Assembly: GCA_025526915.1 (NCBI GenBank)
Contig: JAHLKH010000014.1
Location: 62,001-126,000 of the forward strand
Source: Entophlyctis helioformis
Lineage: Eukaryota > Chytridiomycota > Chytridiomycetes > Chytridiales > Chytriomycetaceae
Length of the DNA: 64,000 nt
Direction: 5' to 3'
This document shows, in pieces, positions 13,052 through 26,578 of this stretch (within the stretch, counting starts at the first letter, position 1; every line of letters begins with the position of its first letter). Position numbers and translations under genes: made by a program. Below the pieces are notes generated by a model, which was not told where the DNA came from, made no database searches, and saw only the letters and a list, made by a program, of their open reading frames with translations.

Positions 13052-14683
13052 ATGATGGTCGCGATCCGGTCAAAGGCGGGCAAAACCCTCATCGAGGCTC
13101 TTGACCTGGACACCTCCAAGGGCACGGTGGACGATGTCTGCAAGGCCATTGCCAATGCAGGTAAGCGGCCAGCAAGCTGTATTGCCAGCTACATGCCTAG
13201 ACTGCTGTACCGTGCTCGGCACTCTGCTGTTGACGTGCACTCGCATCGCCGGACTGACCCTTGCCACGCCGTGCTTGTGTGCAGTGCCCAAGTACACCAT
13301 CCCTCGCCAGCGTCTAACTCTCCAGCGTGCGTCCATATCACCCCATACAACAGCCCTGCCTGCTTTGGGCGCTCTGCCACTCACCGCCCACTCGCTATGC
13401 AACCCTGCTGCTTCGTCGGCCTGCTCCCACTCGTTCGCTGTGCAGGCCCTGAGGGCGTCGTTGTGCTGCAGCGCGGCGAGCAGCTCGCCAAGTACCAAAT
13501 CAAAAGCGGCGAGACCATCTTCTTCAAGGACCTCGGTGAATACAAATACGCCGCTCGACAGAACATTGCCGCACGCCGCTGCGCTGCACGCTGCATGCTG
13601 CATGCTGCATGCTGACTCTTGCCGTGCGCATGTGCGAGAACAGGCCCGCAGATCGACTGGACAACCGTCTTCCTCATCGAGTACTTTGGCCCGATCATCA
13701 TCCACCCGCTGTTCTACTTTTTCCCAGAGTACATCTACGGCCAGGCTGCTGTCGATGCCAACCCGAACCGCACCATTGTCCAGCAGTAAGCCAGTCTCGC
13801 ACGCATGCCTTTACGCTTCCCTCGCGCTGACTGAGCATCAACCATGCTGGCCGGCCCGCTGGCTTGGCAATGCAGGATCTCGCTCATTCTCTTCATCCTG
13901 CACTTCATCAAGCGCGAGTTTGAGACTGTCTATGTGCACCGCTTCAGGTATGCATGCACGCCCCTTCAGCCTGCAGACAGATCCGGCATCTGCCTTGGTG
14001 CTGACTCCAACCCAATCGGCCAGTAACGACACCATGCCCTACCGTAACCTCCCCAAGAACTGCTTCCACTACTGGGTCCTGGGCGGCTTCATGGTCGCCT
14101 ACCCTCTCTACCGTCCCGGCTTTAATGGCGGCTTTTTCACGGCCCTTGCTTCGCCTGCCATCCTTCTGCCGCTTCTTGGCCTCTGGGTGTTTGCCCAGGT
14201 GTCGAACCTCAAGACCCACTACATCCTGCGCAACCTCCGTCCTCCTGGCACTCGTGTCCGCAACGTGAGTTATTCTCGGCTGCCTGTTTCCACGCGGCAT
14301 TGCCATCACTTGATTGTCTGACCCCCGTGCTCTCTTGCCCGTGCCATGCAGATCCCTATGGGCTATGGCTTCAACCTGGTCAGCTGCCCCAACTACTTTT
14401 TTGAGATTCTGGGCTGGGTGATCGTCTCTCTGATTACTGGCTCCATTGCAGGTTGGTGTCGCATGGCGCTGCAGACTGCTTGTCTTTCTCAATCCAAACA
14501 GCTCAATGCGACGACACGATGCCAACTTATCATTTGCCCTGGATCGCGCTAGTTTGGGTTTTTGCCCTTGCTGGCGCTGGCCAGATGTACCTCTGGGCTG
14601 TCAAGAAGCACCAGCGCTACAGAAAGGAGTTTGGCGACAAGTACCCCCGTCGTCGCAAGATCCTTATCCCGTTCCTTCTCTAG
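13052..14683 (+). CDS. TSC13: Very-long-chain trans-2,3-enoyl-CoA reductase (TSC13/TECR)
   Basis: Last step of the ER fatty-acid elongation cycle, reducing trans-2-enoyl-CoA with NADPH for sphingolipid and very-long-chain lipid synthesis. Eight exons keep phase throughout: 13052-13160, 13285-13326, 13446-13535, 13644-13785, 13876-13947, 14024-14264, 14352-14451 and 14553-14683. An N-terminal ubiquitin-like stretch is followed by hydrophobic segments. The C-terminal steroid-5-alpha-reductase domain shows FIKREFETVYVHRF, MPYRNLPKNCFHYW and MGYGFNLVSCPNYFFEILGW, the conserved cofactor-binding block, and the basic C-terminus KYPRRRKILIPFLL. Length (about 308 residues) matches the family. All introns are short (55-120 bases). 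Confidence 0.94.
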
Positions 14684-14801
14684 TGCCAACCTGGTGCTGG
14701 CTGGGCATCTGCAAGGAAGCGAGCTCGTCATGGCCAGCTTTCCCTTTGCTTGCCGATCCGCGCCACATCCATTCATGGGACCATCGTCATTGCTCGTTGT
14801 G

Positions 14802-15502
14802 TTATTGCTGAACCTGTTGCAATGCGCTTGCTGTTGGAATGAAGTCGGTGGCTTCGGTGGACGCGATGGATAGCCGTCCAGCACTCAGCGCAAACAGAAA
14901 TGGCGACGATTGCAGGACTGACATGCGGCAGCTCGCGCCGTTGTAGTCTGCGTACAGGGCGATTGCGCTCGCCACCATTGTTGATGTCCTGCGTTGCGAG
15001 CAGTTTTCCAAGTCAGATCTCTCGTCACAACAGCACAGAGTCCACTGCTACATACTCTGCAGGTGTCCGGATCCATGCCTTGCGGTCTGCGTCGTTGTAG
15101 TGAAGCACGTCGACTGTCACTGCTGTGCCGACGATGCCGAACGATTGTCGGAGAGCAAGCACAACAGCGTTCTTGAACGAGACTTCGTCAAAGTCGCCGG
15201 GCGGCCCAAGCGAGCTGCCAAACTCTCTGCCAACGCATACGCCAGTCAGCAGCGTCCACGATGCACGAAAGCCCCAGCCAGTATCAGCACGGCACGGCAC
15301 GGCACGGCACAGGACGCCTTACACTTGAACTGCCATGTATGTCCATGCATGCGTCGAGACGGTTGTCCTCGTCGTTGTTGTTGTCGCATGAGTTTGCATT
15401 ACACGCAGAGATCTCGTTGTCGCCTTTCATGGAAGACGAGTTTTGCGCCTCGAGGCACTCCTCCGCCAGAATGCAGGCCGCAGTGGCAGCCGGCATGTCC
15501 AT
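14802..15502 (-). CDS. Probable RNase P/MRP small subunit, POP5/RPP14-like
   Basis: Minus-strand reading shows FKNAVVLALRQSFGIVG followed by VDVLHYNDADRKAWIR (about 15220-15060), then MVASAIALYADYNGASCRM and SVLQSSPFLF (about 14980-14900). This follows the POP5/RPP14 fold order: helix ending in FG-x-x-G, a beta strand with the xIR motif, then an alanine-rich helix followed by the CR strand. A first exon with an acidic Asn-rich stretch (NSCDNNNDEDN) is possible at about 15430-15310 with a GTAAGG donor. The junction between the xIR exon and the last exon does not close in phase with canonical sites. The family call therefore rests on motif order, not on a finished gene model. It is head to head with, and its first exon may overlap, the DEAD-box gene. 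Confidence 0.45.
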
Positions 15503-17439
15503 CGACTCCGCACCACTGCGTTCTCATACTCTACAGCGTCAGATGCCAAACGCCCACCCAGTGCCGGGTTTCCGAGCGACCTTGCACCGCAGCTGTTGGC
15601 AAACCTCAACGCCAGCGGGATATCCGCTCCAACAACCATACAGACCAAGGTTGGCCCAGTGATCGTTTGGTGACTGCGTCGCAGCCATCCAGGCACTGCG
15701 CTCGCTGCTGACCACCAAGCCATTTGTGTTTATGGAATGGCCAGGCATACACACCCATCCAAAGCGGCAAGCATGTCATCCTGACTGCCGAAACTGGGTC
15801 TGGAAAAACACTTGGTGAGACCGACCCGCCTGGCGTTTGGAGAAAGGCGCATGTGGATGGCTGACTAGATCTCTTGGCGATGCACATGTGCAGCGTACCT
15901 GGTTCCGTTGTTGAACAGCCTGCTGGATGCCAAGACTCGCGAAGAGGACGCGACTGCCAGCCAACGCGACCCAGTCCGTTCAGACAACAACAGCCAGCCG
16001 CAGACACTCCACGACGAAAATCGCCGCGGCTTCTTATCCTGGTTCCTTCGCACCACCTACAGTTGCAGGTGCTCAAGACAATCGGAACGCTGATCAGAGG
16101 TCCCCAGGGGCGGTTGCCGCTTTCGTGCACCATGATTCCGCTGCCGTTTGGCGTTCCCGAGTCACGACTGTCGAACCCAGACATTGGCATTTCAACGGTA
16201 GGCGCTATCCAGCAGCACTACAAGAAGACCAAGGATCTCCAGGCCTTCTTGGAGCACACGCACGCAGTTGTCATGGACGAGGCTGATTGGACGGTTGCAG
16301 ATGCAGCTGGAGAGCGGCTGCTCGATCGAGTGCGCGCCATCTCCAAAAAGCGCCAGCCTGGCAACCCGTTGCAGCTGGTTTTCTCAGCAGCTACCCTTGC
16401 CCCGATCAAGTCCAAGAATGCACAGAATCCCAGGGCCGTCATCTGGAAGGCGCTTCGAGACATTGCCACAGTCAGCACAGACTCGCTTCACACTGTGTCG
16501 CCGCGTATTGCTGAGCGATTCATTTCCATGCCGACTGAAGCAGAGGGCGATACCGAGAAGGAGTTTGCTGCAAAGCTTCAAGCACTGCTGCAGATTTTGG
16601 GCGAGACTGTAGACGATCTGCCTCTTGCGTCTCCGTCTGTTCCAACTGCACCAACTCTCTCCTCGGCCAACACAGCAATGCATCCCAAGCGATTTGGGAA
16701 ATGGCTTGTGTTTTGCGGCACAAGCCATCGAGCAGAAAGCGTCGGCAAAGAGCTGGAAATGGCGTTGCTGCAAGGAAGAGACGGCCAAGCTCGAATGCAG
16801 CGTGGCTTGACGTCCGTGCGCGTGGTGCATGGCGACATGGAGAAAGCGTCCCGATCGCAGACTATCCTGACATTTGCAGAAAAGACTGCCGGTCCACACG
16901 ACGCTGCTGCGGCACCGTCCATGTGCGATAGCAGCAACGAGATTCATATTCTGGTTGCAAGCGATGTGGTGGCACGCGGCGTTGACTTTCGAGACCTCAA
17001 CCGGGTCATCCACTTTGACTTTGCAAAAGACGCGGCCGAGTACCTCCATCGTGTTGGACGCGTTGCACGCGATGCCACAATGGCCGGCGACTGTACGTGT
17101 TGGATGAGGAGCTGGTTGCTGATGCATTTAACAAGCACGAGTCTAACGCTGCGTTACGCACCTGCATGTACATGAACAGCGATCGGGTTTATCATGGCGC
17201 GAAACGTCGAGCTTGCCAAGTGCATCGAGGAGGCGTCAGGTGGATCCACAGGTGTCAAAGACCCGCGTCTGCTTAACCACAACCAGTATGCAGCCGACAT
17301 GATGATGGAGCCGCGCATTGGAGACGACATGGCTGGTGCAGACAACGGGCAGGGCTCTGCTCTGACTGACGGCCAGACAGCTGTTGGCAAGTACCCTCTA
17401 ACAGGCATTCTGAGCCGAAAGAGAAGCTTCTCCAAATGA
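15443..17439 (+). CDS. DEAD-box RNA helicase, probably mitochondrial (MRH4-like)
   Basis: Exons: about 15443-15649, 15745-15814, about 15899-17095 and about 17178-17439. Motifs: Q-motif region FPSDLAPQLL...PTTIQTK, motif I AETGSGKT, motif Ia region LLILVPSHH, motif II MDEADW, motif III VFSAATLA, motif V VASDVVARGVDFRD and motif VI HRVGRVAR, with a C-terminal GFIMARNVELAKCI and SRKRSF tail. The N-terminal region is basic and ends in RTTAFSYS, resembling a mitochondrial presequence. The start is not resolved because no ATG lies in that frame. The last intron has GTACGT, a CTAAC branch and AACAG. Between motifs I and Ia the frame breaks by one base near an AAAA run at about 16017 with no intron. 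One missing A would restore it. Role by family: ATP-dependent RNA remodelling; MRH4 acts in mitoribosome assembly. Confidence 0.85.
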
Positions 17440-17567
17440 AGGGACATCGCTTACATGTGCCCCGCTAACATGCACATTCGATCTACCCATAGATCACGTG
17501 ACCAAATTCGAAATCCGGCTTCCATTTGTCAATTGCCGGCGAGAGCTGAGTTGACGGCACATTCGAC

Positions 17568-18626
<1,059 letters not shown>

Positions 18627-18725
18627 TCCATCACCACGATCTCGGCCATCGCTGCGTGTCTCCTTTTGTCTTGGTGACGATGACGGTTCTACAATCAATG
18701 ACACTTTTTCCAAGCCATCATCCAT

Positions 18726-21591
18726 TCATTGTTGCGCAGCAGTCGAGGCAGCAGCAGCACCAGCAGAGGCAGAACCAGCACCACCAGCAGCAGCATCAAC
18801 CGCGTCAGGCGCAGGTGCTGGCGCAATGGCAGACGCGGTCGAGTCAAACAGATCCTTCTTGAGGAGCGGCAGATACTTGTCCACAGCTGCCCATGTCAGA
18901 TCCCACAGGCTCGGCTCTTGCATTGGGTCCTGCGATGGCGCGACAGACGACGGCGATGTGGGGTGCAGGACGCCTTCAGATGCCAGCACAAGCAGCAGGT
19001 TCTTGAGAGACTCTTGAACCTGCATGCCCTCGACTGCAACCTCGCGCTTCTGGCGGCTGCCAGCCTGCAGCAGCTCGCCGGCATACTGCAGAATGCGGAT
19101 CCATATCCGCGGCATCTCCTTGCTGCTGAGCAGATGCGACAGGAACCGCAGGTAGATCTTGGAGACAAGACCCATGGCGCGTGCCCGTGTCTCCTCAAAG
19201 CCCAGCGGGTCCATGCGGTAGACCTCTGCCTTGAGCAGCTCGTCAAGCAGCGGGAACAGCACATTGTCAAAGCAGTCCACACGCGCTTCAACAGCGGCTG
19301 GCCCATTGCCAAGACCAGCGTCGAGCTCGGCGGACAGCAGACTGCGCTGCAGAAGCGTCAGTGCCTGCTGACGCAGATCGCGAGAAGGATGGTAGCAGAG
19401 CTGGCCCAGTCCAGACAGCACCGGCAGCCAAAACTCGAGCCAGGCTGATGGTTGCACGCCACGCGCGGTTCAATCAGTTAGAAACAAGCAGCCAGAGACA
19501 CGGTTCGTTTGGCCCGTCTCCACTTACCACGCTGCTTCTGAATCCCAGCACCTTCGACCAGCTTGGGTATGATGGTTTGCAGACCAAAGAGCATCTCCAT
19601 TGCGCTCAACGCTCGATCCAGCGGGCTTGCCTGCGTCGACCTGCAAGTCTCATCTGATCAGCACCTAGTCGCCTTCAAGCATAGCGAGCCAGACCCACGC
19701 ACCGCAATCCCAACAGATCGCCGCGTGCCGGATTTGGGCTTGAGCTGGAGTCTTGCGTCTTGGATGGTCGCGAATCCAAAGACGCCGACATGCGCAAGGG
19801 CGAGCTCTGGCTGCTGGTCGCAGCACCCCCGGCAGTCGGTGCGCCACCAGTCGACGATCGAGGCGTGTCAGACAGTGCCACGGTATGGCTGCCTGGCATG
19901 ACTGCCGACACGCTTGTTGCCGTCACAAACGAGATGAGGAGATCGACACATTCCCCAAAGTTTTCAGACGTGACGGGCGAGTCTGGATGGCTGGAGATGA
20001 GCATGCACGCCGCCTCAAACGCAAACGGTGCCGCTGTAGGATGGCTCGATGTCGCCGACATGAACCACAGCATTGTCTGCCAGCGCTGGGGCGACTTGGA
20101 CATGATTGAAATGTCCAGCTTGATAACCGCCAAAAGACCGCCATGAGGCTCTCTGCAACGCCGTTGAGAGACTCGTGGGGGAACCGGGCGACCTTGTCGA
20201 GGAGCGCAAAGATCTCGGTCTGAACCTCATCCTGTGCAAACGAGTGGGCTGAGTGGCTGAGGTGGCATGCAGTGAACGTGGTCGAATGGCGAGCCTTACC
20301 GCATGCAGCAGTCGAAGAAGGAGCCGCAGCACAAACGAAACGGACCGCTCCACAAACGGAACAGGAATCACGCCCGCGTTGTCGAAGATATGCGCCAGGC
20401 TGGCATTGACAAGCGGCCACAAGATGTGGATCCGATCACGGTTGCGCATCACAATGCTGAAGAGCAGCTCCAGATAGAGCGCTGCAGGCTGGGCAACTTC
20501 GTACTCAGCGGGCCGTGGCGGGGCAGAGGGTTCGACAGCGTCCGTGTCGCCATGGACCGCGTCATTTGACGAGACCTTGGTGTAGAACGAGCCGATCATG
20601 GCAGCCGCAAGGTTTGTGAGGGCAGCGTCTTCGAGAAACCTACATGTTGAACAGAGCGTGCATGTGTGAACGTGCAAACTGTAAAACCAGGACGGCAAGG
20701 TCAAGCGGTGCAAACTTGCCTTGTGTCAGCAATCAAGTCTTCAATGCGGCAGGCAGCAACGCTCTCTCTGGCCATGCGTTCATAGACTGGATCGTCAGCT
20801 TGCCCCTCAAGCTCCTCATTGTCGTAGCCGAGCGGCGAGCCGAGAGAAAGGAACTGTGACAGCGTCGAAAAGATGCCAGTTTCTTTGCGCGTTTGGGTGG
20901 TGGCTGCAGCCTGCCGACTTGCCAATGAGGCAAGCTTGATGCGTGGGATTGTAATCTGCCCGTACGAGAAGTGGTCTGCAAGGTGGAGCGGCGTCGGAAG
21001 GAGGTAGTGCAAAAAGAGATTGCCAATAGCCGCGATGAGCTGTGCGTTTGCCAGCCATCAATTATAGGCAGTCGTTCGTTGACAAAAATCCAGCGCAATG
21101 TTAGTCAGCACACTTCTGATGAAGATGATCGCAAGACAACTCACACTGGCCCACGACTCGCGGATGGTGTTGCCGTAGTCGCTGGCAAGGTTGAACACGA
21201 GGACCGCTGCAGCCTGTGCTCGGTAGTTGCGACCGATTTCCAGCACCCAGCGATCTGACTTGGCGGCAGCAACGGATGTGCCCGAAACACCACGTTGCTT
21301 GCGTCGGATCAAAGGGGCGTCCTCGGCATTGCTTGCACTCACGTCTGCCACCTCGTTTGGCGGGGCAGAAAGATGAGAGGCTGCTACCATGTCGCGCTCA
21401 ACAGGAAGAGTGCGGCTCGGCTTGTTGAATCCTGTCATGCGAACGAGCGAGATGACGATGTAGTCAAAGACTTGCGTGAGGCTGTGATGGGCAGCCAGAA
21501 TGGCGCAGTGTTGAATCCCAGCAATGGCCTTTTGGAGCGACATGTGATCCTCGGCATTATCAAACGCTACACACACCACACACACCACACA

Positions 21592-21636
<45 letters not shown>

Positions 21637-21656
21637 ACACCACCACACACACACCA

Positions 21657-21696
<40 letters not shown>

Positions 21697-24600
21697 ACAC
21701 AAAGAAAGGGTCAGCAATTCCAAGCCATGCACGAGGTTGCCGCATGTCGCATGTCGCATGCATGCATTGCAATCGGCGAGAGTGCCTGACGAGCTTACTG
21801 TAAAAGATTGCCGCAAGCATCGGCCCCCAGACAAGCACAAACATGTCCTTGTCATAAATGTTGGTGTCGCGATTCGACAGCTGTGGGATTGAGGACGAGC
21901 GGGCCAAGATCTCGCGCCACTGGTAGTTGAAGCCAAGTTCTCCGCCATGCTCGTCGCCAATCACAATCGCATTGGACTTGATGGCATCGTAGATGCTCTT
22001 TAGGTAATCAAGGGAAAAGTCCTTGCCACTGTTGAGGCCACGGACATTGCGCGAATAGTCTTGGAACGTCATGCGGCGCTGGAAACCAAGCCATCCGTAC
22101 TGTCAGTTGTGGACTGGCTTACAAGCAGCAGGAAAAAGTACGGCACACACCTTGACCTGCGGGTTGTGTTGGTCCGTGTTGAGCATGATGATCGAGAACG
22201 CGAGCACGGACGTATCGTCCTCGGTGTTGATTTCACGTGTCGTGTCATCTGGGGAAGATAACATTGTGCCAATCATGCCTGAGCGTGCTGTCCTGTGCAT
22301 GCGTTGCCGATTACATGCATATGCATGCAAAGCTCACCTGCAATCGATGCAAATACCACTTGGAAAAGGCTTCCATGATGCGCTCAATTTGCTGAGCCTC
22401 ACCGGGAATGCGAAACTTTTCAAGCAGCAGACGCAGCGCCTCATCAATACGTTTCTGAATGGGCATGCGCAGCCATGTCAGTCTCCATGCACACTATGCA
22501 AAGAAACATATGCACTGCTATGCCAAACGTACGCCATGAAAATCAAACATCTCAACAAAGTGTCGCAGTGTCTCGGTACGGTCCGGTTTGGCAAGATACT
22601 CGCCCATGAACGTCTTGCTCAAGTTGGGTGTTGTAGCCAGGAAGCGTGCCATTGCCTCGGGCGTCGAAGGATCCGGCAAAAATCCATGCTCTTGGAAGAA
22701 CTTGATGCCGTCCTTCAGCGACGCGTTGAACTTGCGCGCACCTTCAATCATGACGCGTTTGCGTTCGCGGTTGAACAGAAGCATTGGTGCGGTGTAGCTG
22801 CCGTCCGTTGGTGGCGAATACGGCTGAGACAGGCTTCCGCGGCGCACAGACTGAGGGGCGTGGCATGCACTGGTTGGCAACCACACAGATGTGCACGATA
22901 CAAGCCGGCCAGCAAGCAAGACAGCGATGGTGCGTACCTGCGGCTCGAATCCATAGAATGGGATGCGCTCGGGAACACGGCCAGTCATGTTGCGGCGATC
23001 GACCAGCCGGCGAAGAAAGAGCATCAATCCATCAAAGCAAAGACTCTGGTGCACAACGGTCGTTACTGGGCCGCCAGGCGTGGCATCCGGGAACGCATAC
23101 TAGACAAGGGCCACGGAATCCAGGTTGGTGAATGATCAGCATGTCTTGATGTCTGCAAGCACCACCGACCTTTGCAAAGAATCCAATCAGCTCTTCAAAC
23201 AAGTGGCTTTTAGCCTGCATATCGCCATCGTAGTTGAGATAGAGGTCCACAAAGAAAGTGGGCGACTGCGCAAACTGCAAGAGAGTCTCGTGATACAGCT
23301 CGCGCACTTCGCCGACAATAATGTCATTGCCGAGACGCTGTGGTGCAGACGTGGGTGACATGGTGCTGCGCGGCCGCGCATAACTTTGAAACGAGCCGCT
23401 GGGAGTCAGCCAGTCCTCAATGTCCCATCCGACAACGCCAGCCTGGCACTTTTCCATCAGGAACGCCAGCAGCCATTCCTGTGTGGGACCAGATGCTCGC
23501 GACACGTGTTGAAGAGTGCTGCAAGCGTCTTCAAGGTTTGCGTAAGCAGCGAGAGTGTCTGCCACGACGGTGGATTGGTGAATGTGGTGTTGCAGTTGGA
23601 CAAGATCTTGGCAGGCCAAACCATCAGCAGTTAGCCATCAATGGGACAGTGACGCGATGCAGCAGGCTTGCCATACACACCATGAAGAGAAACTTGCAGA
23701 GGTCGTTGGTGATAAGGCCCTTGAGCGTGACGGCCATGCGCTGGATGCCGTGATCGAGGTCCTCGCCAAACGACTTCTTTGGCACGTCATTCGCAGAACC
23801 ATTAGGGCGAGAGCCTTTTCCTGCTTCTGATGGGGCTGGCGGCTGTGGCGGCGTCGAGGGAGCACGTGCTTCGTCGTTGGTAGCAGCAGCACTGACTGTG
23901 GGTTCCTTTCTCTCGACAGATACAGCCTTCTCTGGCGAGTCTGGCACAAGCGATGTGAGCTCTGCCAGGCTTGATGCATCATCGCCTGGCGGATTGGCCA
24001 TGTCGCCGGTCATGAGAGGACTGCCGACCTCGACAATGGGCGGCGCACCATCCGCGTTGATCAGGCCGCCATTGGCACCAACACTGACGACTGCCGCAGG
24101 ATGGTCTGTCATGATCTTCATCTCGCCAATGGCTGCAGCTGAAGCGTCAACTTGGTCAGTGTCGTTAGCCGCAGTGCTTGCGCTCTTGGGCCTCTGGCGG
24201 TTTCGCTCGCTGACCAGGAATCCGAATCCGATCCACTTGGACAGGGACTTGCCAGCAACCTCAAAAGCACGGCGAAGTAGACGAAGCGAGAGGATACGGT
24301 GGAGGCTGTCCGTGTGCATCTTGTTGCGTGGATCGACAAGAGAGACAAGGACGCGAATGATCTCCAGGATGGCTGGCAGGCCAAATGGCTGACTGACCGT
24401 GCCAGCCGGTGATGCGGTAGTGTCTGCAGGCATGGTTCCTTGCGCATGGTGCGACTGCTGCGGTGTTCCAGACCCTGGGCCGTCCAAGGCTCCCGCCTCA
24501 AGCATTTGCGAGGCAGACGCGCTTGGCGTGCCTTCAGTGGCAGTGGCTCTAAACGGACTGACGGGCTCTTCGCCAACGTTGGATTGCCTGTTGCGGCCGC

Positions 24601-26172
24601 TTCTCGACATTGGGGACTTGCTAGGCAGCAGATCACGGTGCTCCATCTCCTTTGTGATGACGACAAGTCTGGCATGCAGATACAGTTTGATCGGTAAGTC
24701 TAGCGCATCGAGCAGCGAGCACAGACAGCATATGCCAGTCCTAACCGCTCAGACGCTGCTTGAACAAGCACAAGAAGAGTTTCCTCGGCGGATTTTCGGA
24801 GCAGTTCTTTAGCCCAAGCAGCAAATGCAAAAGAGTCAGCTCGGCATGCTCAAAGAACGGCTATGCATTAACAGATGGTTGCATACGCAAGCATACGTAC
24901 CACTGATTCGGTTCTGGAAGTGCATGCCAAACGCGACTTCGACCATTTCACACAGAGACTTGTCATCGACCGACTTTTTACCAGCATCCGAGAGGATGAT
25001 GATGCGCAGGAGACGAAGGATGCGTGACAGAACAACCTCGTCCGAGACCACGTCAGTCGCTTCAAACTTGCAGCGCGTGACGGCATGCGTCAGAGCCGAA
25101 ACAGCACGCGGCAGGTCGGGGTGGTGCGGATCTGGCAGTGGAGCGTAGCCAAGAGCAGCATTTGACGGGAGAGCAGACATAATCAGCACAGGCCGTGAGG
25201 CTCATGGCGGCGAGCTTTCAATGGCGAGAAAGCAAGGCAAGCCAAGGCAAGGCATGGCCCGTACCCAGAATGCGGTAGTTGATGAACTTTTCAACGCTCT
25301 CCAAGGCTGCACCAGTAATGTGCCCAGTTGTGTCGCCGCTCTTGATGACCTCCAAGAACGGTTCAAGGAGATGAACGGGATCCAGATCGCGCAGGTCTGT
25401 TGTGACAAGGCGAGCCATGTGGATGGCAGGCGAGTGTGCAAGTGTCAGTGGTGGTGCTAGTGAAAGCTTTGCAGTGGCGCAACACGCACTCTGGATGACC
25501 GTCAGCTGAGCCTTGAGCTTTGCGAATCCTTGCAGCAGAGGGCTGTCCTGAGGCGTGCAACACAGACAGATGGGCATGGAGCGGCGTCAGCATGTGGTGC
25601 ATGCAAGGCGAGTTGCCAGCCCAACGGCCGGTGCAAGTGCCAGTGCGTGCAGGCCAGCGAGGAGGCTTGCGAGCGCCAGCATCGTCAACGCGAATCCTCA
25701 AAGGAGCACTGGCGCAGGCCGGCTGGCCGGTTGGCTGGCAAGCTGGCTGGCAGCCGAACGGACTGACCTGCAGGGGCGGGAACGGGCCAGCGCCCAGCAT
25801 GGGGTCGCGCAGGGCGGCCTGCAGGGCAAACTGGCGCACATGCTCGAGACCCGCGCTGTCACGCAGCGAAACGTCGGCCAGGTAGTCGTAGTCGGACAGC
25901 GGCGTCGGCCTTGGCGGCGCACTGCTGCTGCCACCTGCGCCGTCGCGGTCTCGGTCTCGGTCTCGGTCCCTGTCCCGCTCGCGGTCTCTGGCCGAGCCGC
26001 CGGCCGAGTCGCTGCGCTGGAACCGGTCGATGCTCCAGCGCTGGTTGCGGCGCATGGTGCTCGTCACAGCGACAATCTCGCCAGATACGACGTGGCTCCA
26101 CACGAGCTCGGGACGGTAGCGGGCCGCCGTTGTGGCTGGCGGCGCGGCATCCGGAAGCCCCAGCGGAATCAT
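18726..26172 (-). CDS. GBF1: Large Sec7-domain ARF guanine-nucleotide exchange factor (GBF1/Gea/GNOM type)
   Basis: Activates Arf GTPases at the Golgi for COPI vesicle formation. The gene has many exons on the minus strand. The first starts at 26172 (MIPLGLPD) and reaches the family signature SGEIVAVTSTMRRNQRW. The DCB domain spans about 25768-24746 (LDPVHLLEPFLEVIKSGDTT; SDEVVLSRILRLLR). The HUS region lies at 24640-23100 (NDLCKFLFMV, VDLYLNYDGDM). The Sec7 domain covers about 22840-21790: SLKDGIKFFQEHGFL, then EKFRIPGEAQQIER, whose Glu is the catalytic finger, then AFSIIMLNTDQHNPQVK. HDS regions follow (KAIAGIQHCAILAAHHSL; EMPRIWIRILQYAG), ending at 18726. DCB-to-HDS order and EMPRIW place it with GBF1/GNOM rather than BIG/Sec7. 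One intron (about 21566-21712) is a long CA/TG repeat. Exon limits 25768-26172, 25490-25547, 25265-25396 and 24901-25200 keep phase; others are approximate. Confidence 0.93.
21566..21704. repeat. Long CA/TG microsatellite within an ARF-GEF intron
   Basis: About 135 bases of imperfect (CA)n and CCACA units on the plus strand. On the coding (minus) strand it reads as a GTGTGG/GTGTGT tract between the Sec7 and HDS1 exons. Confidence 0.93.
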
Positions 26173-26578
26173 TGAAGTTGGGCAAGTTGGGATCTGTAGC
26201 CCGCATGCCATGCCATTCCCAAAGCGTCAGCAGCCAGCATCGACGGCTGGTGGGCGACGCACATCTGCGAGCATGGCAACCTGCAAGTATGTGGCCTGCT
26301 CGATCGATCTGGAGAGTCCCTGATACATCAACGATGCAGGACATGGCTGGCTGGCTGGCTGTCTGGCCGTGGCTGATGCCGTCAAGAAACGTCTGTGTGG
26401 CTGGATCGTGGCCGCCGGGCGACTGCGCCAAGGAGAGCGGCCGGTGTCCAGAGAGCAGATGCTGCACTGCGATCATCTGGGCCATCAGTGAGTGCCCACC
26501 CCTCAGCACACTCTCAACCCCAGGCTCGACCAATTCCGCGCTTTACCAGCGACTTCACCATCATCGACCGACTGCACC

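Noticed and set aside
17093..17178. Frameshift near the end of the DEAD-box gene
   Set aside because: Explained by an ordinary intron (GTACGT donor, CTAAC branch, AACAG acceptor) that restores GFIMARNVELAK in frame.
21566..21704. CRISPR-like or satellite array
   Set aside because: Simple CA/CCA microsatellite with no spacer structure, inside a eukaryotic intron.
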